Both the position numbers and the translations under genes were made by a program. A DNA stretch of 64,000 nucleotides from CAYZXL01 sp964482435 (GTDB lineage Bacteria > Auribacterota > JABMQX01): contig CAYZXL010000004.1 in assembly GCA_964482435.1 (NCBI GenBank), positions 110,068-174,067 of the forward strand, given 5' to 3'. Each line of letters starts with the position of its first letter. Position 1 is the stretch's first letter. Positions 1 through 9,695 of the stretch are shown here, piece by piece. Below the pieces are notes generated by a model. The model searched no databases. It was not told the DNA's origin and saw only the letters and a list, made by a program, of their open reading frames with translations.

Positions 1-1
1 C

Positions 2-3000
2 TACACCGTTCCCTTGATAGACGGTGAGAACCGGGTTCGCATCTACGGCTGCGAGTCTCACTGCAACGACGGATGGCCCTTCGCCTGGGACGCGATGATT
101 TTCTCGAAGGTGGACCTCAACTCCTTGAGAACCACCGGCAACTTCGACCTCATGGATGGGGTCGCCCGCGCGGCCCAGATAGCGGGCGTAACGTTGGTTG
201 CCAACGCCGGCCCGGACTTCAACGTCTATGAAGGGCAAACGGCTGCACTCGACGGCAGCAACTCCCTGGGCGCCATAACCACCTGGCTCTGGGAGCAGAC
301 CCTCGGACCCGCGGTTACAATCACCAATGCCAATCAGCCCGTGGCGACGTTCGTTGCCCCGAACGTTACAGGGGCCGCGACCCTCACCTTTAACCTGACG
401 GTTGGTGACGGCACAAAGACCGCTTCCGACACAGTCATCGTTACCGTTCTCAATGTGGGTGTTTGTCCTCCGCCCACAAACCTCACTGCGGAAGGTGTCG
501 AGCTCGGCATCCTCCTGAAGTGGACGGCAGCCCCGGGCGCCCAGACATATAAGATATTGAGACGCGACGTTGGCACCGGGTGGCCGTACGATACGATCGT
601 CGTCGAGGACATTACCGCGACGCAGTTCACCGACAAGTCCATGCCGCTTTTCATGGACCAGCTCTACAACTACACGGTCATCGGCGTCAACGCCTTTGGC
701 GAAAGCGTACCGGCTCTTCCGGCGCAGGGCTACGCTCTCTCCGCCAACCTGGCGCTGAGATCGGATGCGACACCTTTCAACAAGAGAACGAACCCCTACC
801 AGACGTTCGGTAACCAGATGAACAACCGCGACAGGGAAGAGAACGTGGATAGCTGGTACAACGACGTGCTCATGCCCGACGATTGGTGGGGCTACAAGTA
901 CCCGGCGCCAATATACTTCCAGGAAATCCACTACTATCCGGGCAACGTGTTCTCTAATGGTGGGTGGTGGACTTCCCTGGGAGTGCAGTTCACCAAGGAC
1001 GGTGTCTTCTGGTACAACATACCGAACGTCACTATCACACCCGCCTACCAGTTTAGCCCTGACACGCCCGATGGCCGCAGCCCCGGTGTTGCTCCGGACT
1101 ACGGCCAGCTCCCCTACATCCGCCGGCACATCATCAAGTTCCCGAAGGTAGAGGGTGTTGCTGTAAGAATTTACGGCGCCCCCGGCGGCTCGTCTGACTT
1201 TACCTCCATGGCTGAATTGGAGGTTTACGGCGTCCCCGGACCAGAGGGGTATCTCTACTCCTACGCGGGCGCCGACTTCAGCGCCGACGAGGGAACAACT
1301 GCTACCCTCAATGGCTCTGATTCCTCGACGCCTCGTTCGGTGAAGTATCACTGGGAGCAGATAACCGGCGTCGGCGGGCAGGTTACCCAGCTTAACCTGT
1401 GCTCCGTCGCCAACGCGGACGCGATTCTGGCTGCGGGTGAGGACCTGGCTACCCAGGACGCCTTTGAGCCGGGCGGCGACAATTGGATGTATGGCGCTGA
1501 CCCTGCAAAGGCGCCAACCGGTGCCAAGACTCTCCCTGCCGACAGGAAAGTCGGTCCCTATCTGCTTTGCCCCTACACCGCCAAGAACGTCGTCCTCCTC
1601 AGCGACGCGATGCGGTCTGTCACAATCCCTGTCACCCCGGGCAACTACGGGTACCTCGGCGTTGCTTTCGCGGGAGCAAGTGGCAACCATAACACGACCC
1701 TGACCCTGAACTACGCCAACGGAGACCTCCGCATCCCATTTGAATTCAGCGACTGGTTCAACCGGGGCGACGTGGAGAGGGTGTTCGAGGAAGGTTACAG
1801 GATTAGCAGAAACAACGGAACCAGCACCCACTGGAGTGACGGCAATCCTGGCGGGCCGAACATCTATTCCCGTGTGATCCCGGTGGATAGCACCAAGACG
1901 CTCGTCAGCGTAACCTTCGCTGACTTCCCCGGCTCCGGCAACCAGACCGGTGGTATCTTCGCCATGAACCTCGGACCTCCGGTGTTTGTCCTCCAGCTTC
2001 TCGACCCGAACGCGGCGGTTTGCACGTTCCCCGTTCCGGAGATCACCAGCGACCAGTATATCACCTTGAGGCTGACCGTCTGGGATGCCGCGAACAATTT
2101 GGCCACGGATGAGGTTCTCGTGACGCTTCGGGATATCAATCAGGGCAGAAGCTCCGCTGGGGCCGACGCCATTGACGTTCTGCCGTTCCGGACCGTCGTG
2201 CTCGACGGAAGCGGCACCCAGGGCAACATCATCTGGTACAAGTGGGAGCAGATTGCCGGTCCGCCTCCGGTGGCTCTCTGGAACGCCGACCAGGGCAAGG
2301 GTGCAATTATTGCTCCGCTGGGCGGCACGTTGGTGTTCAAGTTGACCGTTGGCGCCGCCAACGGAACCGTTTCCAGCGACACGATGACTGTGACCGTGAA
2401 GTATCCGGTTCGCGACGTTCCTTCTTCCGGCTACCTCCAGGACGTTCTGTTCCCGGGACCAAACTTCACCAGCAGGTTCACGACGAACCTGGATGTTAAC
2501 TATGATCACCTCGCTTCGAACGGCGGCCAGGCTAACCAGAACCCCAACGCCGGGGAGACCATCAACATCGGCGGAGAGACCTTTGTTGATGGGCCCGCGG
2601 TCTGGACAGCGTTGCACCGCAACGACACTCTGGGCAGCGTGTCCGGCGGAGTGTGGATGTGGGACGGTGGTGGAGTTGCTCTCGACAACTTCATTGGCTA
2701 CTTCCACGTTTACATCATCTCGCCGGAGCAGCGAGATGCAAGAGCAATCCTCCGCCACGACGATGAGATGAGGTGCTGGAACAACGGCGCCCTTGCCTTC
2801 GGGCGAGACGGATGGGACGGCGGCGGTGAGGTCACCTCCGACTTCACCCTCCTCAAGGGTGTCAACTCAATGACCTTCAAGCTCCACGAAGGCGGCGGAG
2901 GGAACTACCTGGCTGTCAGGTTCACCGACCGGAACAACAATCAGTACTCCGACCTGCGTTACATCCTCAACCGCGACGACATCGCGCAGGTTTCTCCGCC

Positions 3001-5149
3001 GGCTGCGGCGAGTCCGGACCCACCGGAGGGCATCCTCGTGGGCGCCGGAGAGCTGTTCTACCTCGATGGTCGTGAGTCCTTGACGGGCACCTACACCTGG
3101 GAGCAGGTCTGGCCGCAGGACCCTGCCCTGCCCATGTGGTACGTGGACAAGACAGTCGCTATCGTCGGTGCGCCCTGGATTGGGGAAGATACCGACTTCT
3201 TCTTCCGGCTCTGGGCGACCAGCCCGACTGCCGGCGTCGGTGCCGACGTTGTAAAGGTGACCGTTGCCACGAAGGAAGCGCCGGGTCCTGTTACTGGTGC
3301 TACTGGCGAATGGGCTGGCGACGTTGGCGCCGTCCTGAGATGGAACGCCGCGGAGCACGCTTCTCGCTACATTATCGAGCGAGCTGAGGCGTCCGCGGGT
3401 CCGTATGCTGCCGTCGGCACGGCTGACACCAACATGTTCGTGGACGTCGGGCCGCTCGCACTCACCACCACTTATTATTACAGGATTGTTCCTGCCAACA
3501 TCCTGACTGAGAAGGGCGTGGAGACGGGTGCTGCTGAGCTGGCAATCACTCGCGACCCGAACGTCGGCAACATTGCCCTGTCCGACCTTGCCACGCCGAT
3601 TGTCGGGCAGCCGAATCCGCAGGGCGGCGGCTCCAGAGACATCGGCATCATGAAGGACGGTATCGTGGACGCCCAGAACTACGACACCTACGATGGCAAC
3701 ACGCCCAACCCGGGCAGCGGCCAGGGCGAGGAGACGTTCGAGTTCTTCGGCTATCTCCTTGACAAACCGGTCACGGTCCATTCGCTCGTCTTCTACACCG
3801 GTGGTGTGTTTGACGACGGCGGATGGTGGACCCTGATCGGAGTCCAGTTCACCACAGACCGCGTAACCTGGGAGGATGCTTCCGGCGTGGTCTCCGGACC
3901 TGTTTACGACACGGCTGACTCCAGGTCTGGCAGAGGCTCGAACGAGAAGTACATCTTCAGCATCATCCCGCACAGCGTAACCGGAGTGCGGATCGCTGGC
4001 CACGCGGGCGGCTCCGCCAGGTTCGTCAGCGGCTCCGAGCTGCACGTTTACGCCGAAATTGGCGGCTTGAACGTCAACGCCGGCGCTGATGGCACGGCCA
4101 ACGAGCTGGCTGTCGTGACCCTCGACGGAAGCGGCACAACCGGCGCCACCTCCTTCCTGTGGGAGCAGGTCTCCGGGCCGACCATCGTCATCAACACCCC
4201 CACCCAGCAGGTCGCGTCCTTCACGGCCCCGGCAGTGACGCTGACAGGTCAGGTTACAGTCCGCTTGACGGCGTCCAACGCTCAGTGGTCGGCGTGGGAC
4301 GAAGTTACCTTCACGATCATGGACGTCAACAGTTGGCACATCTACCGGTACACCGCCGACTTTGACGGACGCACCGCGCTTGGCGCCCTGGTGTGGGCTG
4401 GCGCTGCTGACGCAGGGACCGGGCGGCCCGGTGACAAGTGGGTGATGGGCTACGCCGAGCACACGAAGTATCAGTACATGCGCGGCAAGCCCGCCAACGA
4501 AGCGCCGTCGGCCGATGCAGTCGCCGGGAACGACTACTTCTTCCAGACTACCACCCAGTTCCAGACCTACCGGCTGACGCCGCTCATCCCGTTCGACATC
4601 AGATTCTTTGGGCCGGGCGAGGTTGACCCGTTCATCGGCTACACGACGGTCAACGACTGGTGGAACTACACCTTCGGCACAACCAAGACCGAGCTGACCG
4701 GCGTGCCCTTCTCCGGAGTCATGTCAATCGCTGCTGTCGCTGCCTCCGGAACCGCATCCGACACGATCGTCGAGGTCTTCATGGATGAGGTGAAGAAGAC
4801 CGAGATAAGGTTCTGGGGCAACAACTGGGGTGACTTCCAGTGGCGTGCGGGTGCTGACACATGGTTGGTGGCGAAAGGCCAGCACACTATCCGGCTCAGG
4901 CTTTCGGCTGGTGGCTGGGACTTTGGCAAGTTCCGACTCGACCTCGTCGTTCCTCAGATTCAACAGATAATTCGGTTCGACGGGATGGTCACTGTGATAT
5001 GGAACGACGTCGGCAGAATCTACACCGTCCAGGCAGCCGCTGTCCCCGGTGGTCCGTGGGTTGACGTCTATGGGCCAACAACCGAGACCTCGGTAACCAG
5101 CCCGATTCCGCCCGAGAAGAAGGGCTTCTATCGGATCAAGGTGCAGTAG
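2..5149 (+). CDS. Giant multi-domain secreted/surface protein, 5' end outside window
   Basis: The reading frame is open from base 2, so the gene begins upstream of the window; about 1715 residues are visible. Counting from base 14, a PKD-like domain (about 60-148, with a WLWEQ core) is followed by a fibronectin type III domain (152-240), a discoidin/F5-8C-like domain (247-405), more PKD-like domains (about 415 onward and about 714-800), a PA14-like domain (about 850-985, with DDEMRCWNNG), a second Fn3 (1089-1180), a second discoidin-like domain (1190-1350), another PKD (1352-1440) and a carbohydrate-binding-like C-terminal region. The last 60 residues resemble the short beta-rich tails common on exoproteins of this kind. 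It is probably exported and binds polysaccharide or protein; no catalytic domain is visible. A strong terminator follows. The domain names are judged by eye from motif patterns. Confidence 0.85.
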   Translation, partial: YTVPLIDGENRVRIYGCESHCNDGWPFAWDAMIFSKVDLNSLRTTGNFDLMDGVARAAQIAGVTLVANAGPDFNVYEGQTAALDGSNSLGAITTWLWEQTLGPAVTITNANQPVATFVAPNVTGAATLTFNLTVGDGTKTASDTVIVTVLNVGVCPPPTNLTAEGVELGILLKWTAAPGAQTYKILRRDVGTGWPYDTIVVEDITATQFTDKSMPLFMDQLYNYTVIGVNAFGESVPALPAQGYALSANLALRSDATPFNKRTNPYQTFGNQMNNRDREENVDSWYNDVLMPDDWWGYKYPAPIYFQEIHYYPGNVFSNGGWWTSLGVQFTKDGVFWYNIPNVTITPAYQFSPDTPDGRSPGVAPDYGQLPYIRRHIIKFPKVEGVAVRIYGAPGGSSDFTSMAELEVYGVPGPEGYLYSYAGADFSADEGTTATLNGSDSSTPRSVKYHWEQITGVGGQVTQLNLCSVANADAILAAGEDLATQDAFEPGGDNWMYGADPAKAPTGAKTLPADRKVGPYLLCPYTAKNVVLLSDAMRSVTIPVTPGNYGYLGVAFAGASGNHNTTLTLNYANGDLRIPFEFSDWFNRGDVERVFEEGYRISRNNGTSTHWSDGNPGGPNIYSRVIPVDSTKTLVSVTFADFPGSGNQTGGIFAMNLGPPVFVLQLLDPNAAVCTFPVPEITSDQYITLRLTVWDAANNLATDEVLVTLRDINQGRSSAGADAIDVLPFRTVVLDGSGTQGNIIWYKWEQIAGPPPVALWNADQGKGAIIAPLGGTLVFKLTVGAANGTVSSDTMTVTVKYPVRDVPSSGYLQDVLFPGPNFTSRFTTNLDVNYDHLASNGGQANQNPNAGETINIGGETFVDGPAVWTALHRNDTLGSVSGGVWMWDGGGVALDNFIGYFHVYIISPEQRDARAILRHDDEMRCWNNGALAFGRDGWDGGGEVTSDFTLLKGVNSMTFKLHEGGGGNYLAVRFTDRNNNQYSDLRYILNRDDIAQVSPPAAASPDPPEGILVGAGELFYLDGRESLTGTYTWEQVWPQDPALPMWYVDKTVAIVGAPWIGEDTDFFFRLWATSPTAGVGADVVKVTVATKEAPGPVTGATGEWAGDVGAVLRWNAAEHASRYIIERAEASAGPYAAVGTADTNMFVDVGPLALTTTYYYRIVPANILTEKGVETGAAELAITRDPNVGNIALSDLATPIVGQPNPQGGGSRDIGIMKDGIVDAQNYDTYDGNTPNPGSGQGEETFEFFGYLLDKPVTVHSLVFYTGGVFDDGGWWTLIGVQFTTDRVTWEDASGVVSGPVYDTADSRSGRGSNEKYIFSIIPHSVTGVRIAGHAGGSARFVSGSELHVYAEIGGLNVNAGADGTANELAVVTLDGSGTTGATSFLWEQVSGPTIVINTPTQQVASFTAPAVTLTGQVTVRLTASNAQWSAWDEVTFTIMDVNSWHIYRYTADFDGRTALGALVWAGAADAGTGRPGDKWVMGYAEHTKYQYMRGKPANEAPSADAVAGNDYFFQTTTQFQTYRLTPLIPFDIRFFGPGEVDPFIGYTTVNDWWNYTFGTTKTELTGVPFSGVMSIAAVAASGTASDTIVEVFMDEVKKTEIRFWGNNWGDFQWRAGADTWLVAKGQHTIRLRLSAGGWDFGKFRLDLVVPQIQQIIRFDGMVTVIWNDVGRIYTVQAAAVPGGPWVDVYGPTTETSVTSPIPPEKKGFYRIKVQ

Positions 5150-5180
5150 GGCCGGTGGCCTGAAGCCACGCAGATAGTTG

Positions 5181-5211
5181 GGGGCTCTCACTGCTCGGCA
5201 GTGAGAGCCCC
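5181..5211 (+). terminator. Strong hairpin terminator
   Basis: A perfect 13-bp stem (GGGGCTCTCACTG with CAGTGAGAGCCCC) around a CTCGG loop lies 32 bases after the stop of the giant exoprotein gene and is followed by the AT-rich run ATTCTATAA. The T tract is short, so it may be a less efficient rho-independent terminator. It separates the exoprotein from the next gene. Confidence 0.7.
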
Positions 5212-5238
5212 ATTCTATAAGAGTAGAGCAGGCAGGGT

Positions 5239-6840
5239 ATGGGAGCCGGAAAGAGCATCGTCGTGTTCACTGGTCAGCCCGGCATAGGAGTCAAGGGGTG
5301 CTTAGATAGGCTCTGTGAGGGGCTCGGGGGGGTTGATGTTGTGTCCGTCGACAGGACAATGGAGGACATTTCTGGGAGGTCCTTCACCAAGGAAATCCTG
5401 TTGGAAGCCCCCGGTTATCAGCGCCAGCTATGGAGCCAGGCTTTCGCCCGGATACTTGGGTCCCTCAGCAAGAAGCCTGAGGGCCGTACCTTCCTGACAT
5501 TTCACGCCGTTTACTATCATCAGGATAGCCGTGAGTTTGTCCCCCCGGTCGACGTTGAGGCCCTACGAAGCCTGCGTGGAAAAGCGAGGGCCCTGGTTGT
5601 CCTCATAGACGACATCTACGACGTATACCGCCGGTTGCTGGACGGCGGTCACATGTACAGTTACGTCATGAACAGGGAGCCCCTCGAGGCAGTGCAGGAA
5701 TCGGTCTTCAACCTGATTTCCATCCTCCAGTGGAGGCAGGCGGAGGTCAGCATTTCGCGCCTTCTCAGCCAGGTTTTGGACGCCCCGATGTACATAGTGG
5801 CGACCAAGCACCCGTTGTCTACGGTGGCAAGCCTGGTGACGGGCCCCGTGGAGGAGCTTGAGGTGTTCTACCTTGCACACCCCATCACTACCGTGAGGCA
5901 GGATGCCGCGGAGCGGCTCCAGGACTTCAGTGGGGAGCTGAACTCCTTCGCAGCCAGGGTGATCGGCGACGCCAGCAGGGTCGTTTTCCTCCCGGCCACC
6001 ATTGACGAACTCATCATAAGGAAGGAGGGGGATCAATACGTCCCTGAGCGCGAGCCCCGGTGGTCCCTTCCATACAGCGACGCGGACTGGATGTGCCCGT
6101 GCCTGCCGAAGGGCCTGGAGAAGATCGAGCCTCTTAACCCGCGCAGGTACGATGCTCGGTCCTCTCAGAAAGTCAGGTCCAGCATCTCGTGCCTGCTGAA
6201 GCTGCTCCGGGATTTCATCGACGTCCAGACCACCTGGAGAGACCTCAGCCTTGTGGAGCAGAGCAAGAACGGCGTCGTAGCGTACAGACCCTATTTTCCT
6301 CGAGGGCTATCAGGGGGAGTCGCTAGGGAACTCGAGCGAAACCTCGAGCTCTCACGCCGTGAACCGGCGAGAAGGTGCATAGTAGTTTCCGTCCCCGAGG
6401 ACCGCGCCAAACACCGTATTCAGAGTCTATTCTTCCATGTGCAAACCGTAGTCAAAGACCTCGACGGCGCCACCGAGAACGCACTTGATGAGACGTGTCA
6501 CGCGTGGCTGCGGGACAACCAGCGGATAGCAACGTTCTCGGACGACGCCGCGCTCGAGCGCGAGTACCCTCGAATAAGGAAGGCAATCGAGGAGATCGTC
6601 CCAGGCAGCTACGAGGTGCGCAAGGAGTTCCACCTGCCCGAAACGCACCTTCCGGCTGGCCAGATGGGGCAGCAAGAAAAGCACAGGCGTGACGCCCATG
6701 AGTACATACTTCGCCAGATAACTCAGGATCCGCTCGGTAAGCTCGCGGTGTCGTCCGGCGACTACCACGAGTTCGCCTCCGCGAGCGATATAAGCGCGGA
6801 TGTGCTACAGAAACATGATCTGCGGTTCAACAATCAATGA
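5239..6840 (+). CDS. Unrecognised P-loop NTPase-like protein (533 aa)
   Basis: The N-terminus has a buried-strand plus P-loop pattern: VVFTG followed by QPGIGVKG (residues 8-20), resembling the adenylate-kinase/cytidylate-kinase style loop rather than AAA+ or ABC. A hydrophobic strand ending in two aspartates (LVVLIDDIYDVY, about 115-126) could be the Walker B. The remaining 350 residues match no family I know. The gene is preceded by a 13-bp hairpin terminator, starts at ATG after a weak AGGCAGGG, and is 15 bases from the next gene, so the two are probably cotranscribed. Its codon use is richer in AGG and AGC than the neighbours, which may mean recent acquisition. No signal peptide or membrane segment is visible, so it is probably cytoplasmic. 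Function unknown. Confidence 0.7.
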   Translation: MGAGKSIVVFTGQPGIGVKGCLDRLCEGLGGVDVVSVDRTMEDISGRSFTKEILLEAPGYQRQLWSQAFARILGSLSKKPEGRTFLTFHAVYYHQDSREFVPPVDVEALRSLRGKARALVVLIDDIYDVYRRLLDGGHMYSYVMNREPLEAVQESVFNLISILQWRQAEVSISRLLSQVLDAPMYIVATKHPLSTVASLVTGPVEELEVFYLAHPITTVRQDAAERLQDFSGELNSFAARVIGDASRVVFLPATIDELIIRKEGDQYVPEREPRWSLPYSDADWMCPCLPKGLEKIEPLNPRRYDARSSQKVRSSISCLLKLLRDFIDVQTTWRDLSLVEQSKNGVVAYRPYFPRGLSGGVARELERNLELSRREPARRCIVVSVPEDRAKHRIQSLFFHVQTVVKDLDGATENALDETCHAWLRDNQRIATFSDDAALEREYPRIRKAIEEIVPGSYEVRKEFHLPETHLPAGQMGQQEKHRRDAHEYILRQITQDPLGKLAVSSGDYHEFASASDISADVLQKHDLRFNNQ

Positions 6841-6855
6841 TAAGGAGCCCGACAT

Positions 6856-7083
6856 ATGGCCCCCGCCCTTCCAAAATTGTTTTTCAACACGGGCAAGGAC
6901 GATAGGCAAGCGGTACGCGAGGTCGTAAAGTCTGGCCTGGCATGCGACCTCATCGGCCCCATCGCGGACGAGCGCACACCCTTTCTGATCGTGGGATCCA
7001 TGAGGCTATACGGGACCGAGCGGATCAGGGAGTTCATCCTCGCCGAATTGAAGAGCGCGTCCCCGGCAAAAGAACCCAGCTAA
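6856..7083 (+). CDS. Small thioredoxin-fold-like protein without CxxC (75 aa)
   Basis: A good ribosome site (TAAGGAG) lies nine bases before ATG, in the gap behind the P-loop gene. The order strand LFFNT, helix DDRQAVREVVKSG, strand CDLIGPI, then TPFLIVGS with a probable cis-proline, then LYGTERIREFI is the pattern of glutaredoxin-like proteins, where a TP-x-L-hydrophobic-hydrophobic strand precedes a G-x-x-x-I-x-x-F helix. The catalytic CxxC is absent; residues 11-14 are NTGK. If the fold is right this is a redox-inactive scaffold or binding domain working with the P-loop protein. The fold is inferred by eye from a short sequence and could be wrong; the gene itself is well supported by its coupling. 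Confidence 0.6.
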   Translation: MAPALPKLFFNTGKDDRQAVREVVKSGLACDLIGPIADERTPFLIVGSMRLYGTERIREFILAELKSASPAKEPS

Positions 7084-7250
7084 GCCCCTCGCCCTCGCGG
7101 CTGTGCTCCAGGCCCGCGACGCCCGGACGAGGTGACGTGCCGCCCGAGGTTGTCCTCCCTGTGAACGCTTTGGTGACGACGCACAACAGCCTTTCTACCA
7201 GGGACCATCCCCGCTGGAGCCCCAGGCCTCACATTCCGCGACAGAATTAC

Positions 7251-7700
7251 CTACTTCTTCAGGCTGTTGACGGCGCTGAGGAACTGGCTGACGTCTTTGA
7301 ACTGACGGTAAACGGAAGCAAACCTCACGTAGGCGATGTCGTCGAGCTTCTGGAGCTTTTGCATGACGAGCTCCCCGATTTCCTGCGTGCTGACCTCCTG
7401 CCTGGACAGTTCCTCAAGCTCGTCCTCCACGCCGTCCACCAGCGCCTCAATCTGCGAGACGCTGATCGGCCTTTTTTCACAGGCAGTCGTGATCCCCTTC
7501 ATGATTTTGTTGCGGTCGTAGTCTTCCCGTCGGCCGTCCTTCTTGATGACCTTCCAGGGCATTCGCTCGAGCCGCTCGTACGTCGTGAAGCGGGCGTGGC
7601 AAGTCTCGCACTCGCGCCGTCTCCGGATCACGGACCCCTCCATGAGAGACCGCGAATCAATGACCTTGCTGTCCGGTGCTTTACAAATTGGGCAATTCAT
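7251..7700 (-). CDS. nrdR: Transcriptional repressor NrdR
   Basis: This is the ATP/dATP-sensing repressor that controls ribonucleotide reductase genes by binding NrdR boxes. The N-terminal zinc ribbon has its four cysteines at 3, 6, 31 and 34 (MNCPIC and ECETC), followed by the RRRR basic stretch and an ATP-cone domain (about 48-138). The length of 149 residues is normal. The frame is open 21 codons further upstream, but ATG at 7700 is chosen because AGGAGA lies seven bases before it and MNCPIC is the invariant family start. No ribonucleotide reductase gene is in the window. It is downstream of glyA on the same strand, separated by a 311-base gap holding a dispersed repeat, and convergent with the P-loop gene pair. 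Confidence 0.96.
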   Translation of the reverse strand: MNCPICKAPDSKVIDSRSLMEGSVIRRRRECETCHARFTTYERLERMPWKVIKKDGRREDYDRNKIMKGITTACEKRPISVSQIEALVDGVEDELEELSRQEVSTQEIGELVMQKLQKLDDIAYVRFASVYRQFKDVSQFLSAVNSLKK

Positions 7701-7846
7701 GCTTTCTCCTACCGCAGCCGAGACCGGGCGCTCGGCAGGGACGAAGCACAAACACCACCACACGTGATGGGCTCACTTCTCGGCGTCCTCGGCGTTCTCT
7801 TCCCTGAGAATAGGCGCTTCGCAGCGCTGATCAGCATAGCCAAGAG

Positions 7847-7965
7847 TTCTCGCAAAGTCGCCAAGGACGCAAAGCCGGGCGCCTCATCAATTCTTCGCGT
7901 CTTGGCGAGAACCCGCCCCCTGACAGAGCCATTTTCACGGTCTCCCGGTGTACGAAGTCCATCAA
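7847..7965. repeat. Dispersed compound repeat, copy A (in nrdR-glyA gap)
   Basis: TTCTCGCAAAGTCGCCAAGG and its imperfect inverse CGCGTCTTGGCGAGAA flank a variable middle. After about 18 bases comes the second block CATTTTCACGGTCTCCCGG. Both blocks recur together at copies B (reversed), D and E. It fills most of the 311-base gap between glyA and nrdR. Confidence 0.7.
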
Positions 7966-8011
7966 AGACGGCGTGCTCTGCGGTGAGGCCCCCGAAGACC
8001 GGCGGGGCGCC

Positions 8012-9274
8012 TCACGCGGGTTCCCTGTACAGCAGAAATCGCCGACACAGCTCCTTGACCGCCGCGCGCGTCCGCTGGATCACGGAGTCGTCGTCCATGT
8101 GGTGCAAAACGGCAGAGATAAGCTCCCCGATTTGGGCCATTTCTTCCTCGCCCATTCCGCGTGTCGTGACGGCGGGCGTCCCAAACCTCAACCCACTTGT
8201 CACGAAGGCGCTCTTCGTATCGAACGGGATCAGGTTCTTGTTGGCGACGATGCCCGTCTCCTCGAGCCTTTTAGCGGCATCCTTTCCCGTCAATCCGAGA
8301 GGCGCCAGGTCAACGAGGAGCAAGTGCGTGTCCGTTCCACCCGAGACGATCCGGACGCCTCTGTCTCCGAGCGTCTGCGCGAGCTTCTTTGCATTCCTGA
8401 CAATCTGTACTTGATACGCCCGGAAACCATCCGACAGGGCTTCCTTGAAGCAGACCGCCTTCGCCGCGATGATGTGCATCAGCGGCCCGCCCTGAATCCC
8501 GGGGAAAACCTGCGAGTCTATTGTGTTGGCGAATTCCTCCTTGCAGAGAACCATTCCCCCCCTCGGCCCGCGAAGCGTCTTGTGCGTCGTCGTCGCCACA
8601 AATTGGCAGTGAGGCACAGGGTCCGGATGAATCCCCGCCACCACCAGTCCCGCGAAGTGCGCCATGTCCGCCATTGCGAACGCCCCCACTTCGTCCGCAA
8701 TCGCCCTCAGGCGCTTGAAATCAATCTCCCTGGGATAGGCACTCCCACCCGCGAGAATCAGCTTCGGCCTGTGCTTCAAAGCCAGCTCTTCGATCTCATT
8801 GTAGTCAATGCATTCCGTCTCTCGATTCACGCCGTATGCGACTATATTGAAAAAACGCCCCGAGAAGTTAATCGGGTTGCCATGAGTGAGATGCCCACCG
8901 TGCGCTAAGTTCATCGCAAGAATCGTATCCCCGGGCTTGAGCATCGCGAAATAAACCGCCATGTTCGCCTGTGAGCCGGAATGCGGCTGGACGTTCGCGT
9001 GGTCCGCTTTGAAAAGCTGCTTGGCTCGCTCGATTGCCAGCGCTTCAACACGGTCCATGTTCCGGCATCCCTGATACCACCTCTTCGCCGGGTATCCTTC
9101 CGCGTATTTGTTCGTCATGACGGAACCCGCCGCGTCCATCACAGCTCTGCTTGCAAAATTCTCCGAGGCAATCAGCTCAAGAGTCTCCTCCTGCCTGTTC
9201 ATCTCCTCCTGGATGGCTGCGGCGACTTCCGGGTCAACTTCCGATAGAGTCCTCAGTCTTTCATTCAAAGGCAT
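8012..9274 (-). CDS. glyA: Serine hydroxymethyltransferase
   Basis: A PLP enzyme converting serine and tetrahydrofolate to glycine and methylene-THF, the main one-carbon source for purine, thymidylate and methionine synthesis; cytoplasmic. The 420 residues match the family throughout: LIASENFAS at 34-42, the YAEGYPAKRWYQGC substrate loop at 57-70, the PLP-stacking SGSQANMAVY region near 99-108 and the Schiff-base lysine at 232 within THKTLRGPRGG. AAGGAGA lies just before the ATG. The gene begins after a 420-base gap with no other gene; I see no glycine or THF riboswitch pattern there. It could share a transcript with nrdR, but a repeat interrupts the gap. Confidence 0.98.
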   Translation of the reverse strand: MPLNERLRTLSEVDPEVAAAIQEEMNRQEETLELIASENFASRAVMDAAGSVMTNKYAEGYPAKRWYQGCRNMDRVEALAIERAKQLFKADHANVQPHSGSQANMAVYFAMLKPGDTILAMNLAHGGHLTHGNPINFSGRFFNIVAYGVNRETECIDYNEIEELALKHRPKLILAGGSAYPREIDFKRLRAIADEVGAFAMADMAHFAGLVVAGIHPDPVPHCQFVATTTHKTLRGPRGGMVLCKEEFANTIDSQVFPGIQGGPLMHIIAAKAVCFKEALSDGFRAYQVQIVRNAKKLAQTLGDRGVRIVSGGTDTHLLLVDLAPLGLTGKDAAKRLEETGIVANKNLIPFDTKSAFVTSGLRFGTPAVTTRGMGEEEMAQIGELISAVLHHMDDDSVIQRTRAAVKELCRRFLLYREPA

Positions 9275-9695
9275 TGTCTCCTTTCAGCGTCCGATTCCTG
9301 GCTCGATGATATGTCTATCACCAAGCTCTTTTGAGAAACGCGACAGCCGGGCGAGGCAGCAACCATATTAACTGCCCGCAAATATCATACGACGAGACTG
9401 CTCGTTGATACAGAAAAATCTTCGCTTGGGGGTAACCCCTCATCGTCGGGTGGATATGCGGGCATCGTGCGCACGGCACAGACCTGCGAGTTCTGCGGTA
9501 GGGCATCCTGCCCATGATCTTCCACGGGTCCCGCCGAAGGCGGGATGCCACCCTGTGGCACGCATGGCGTTTGGGCCTTTGCACGCGCTTCCGCCCAGCC
9601 ATGGCCGAGGGGCTACAATCGGGGAGGCTTTGCGCGATGAAGACCGCAGAGGGAAGGCCCAGAACGCGCGCCAGCACTTGACTTATTTGCGGGCG
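9275..9695. other. Non-coding gap upstream of glyA
   Basis: No convincing gene. It holds palindromic debris of the type seen elsewhere in the window: GGGCATCCTGCCC near 9486-9500 and CCCGCCGAAGGCGGG near 9530. Open frames across it are composition artefacts. Confidence 0.6.

Noticed and set aside
2867..4462. 531-codon open frame on the minus strand inside the giant exoprotein
   Set aside because: Its translation is arginine/valine-rich with no domain pattern, while the plus-strand frame shows clear PKD, Fn3 and discoidin-like domains. It is a GC-frame shadow.
6942..8414. 490-codon plus-strand frame across the 75-aa gene end, nrdR and glyA
   Set aside because: It overlaps nrdR and glyA on the other strand, both strongly conserved, and its translation has no recognisable domain.
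9275..9420. Glycine or THF riboswitch upstream of glyA
   Set aside because: No characteristic conserved core could be found by eye in the leader; a covariance-model scan would be needed to be certain.
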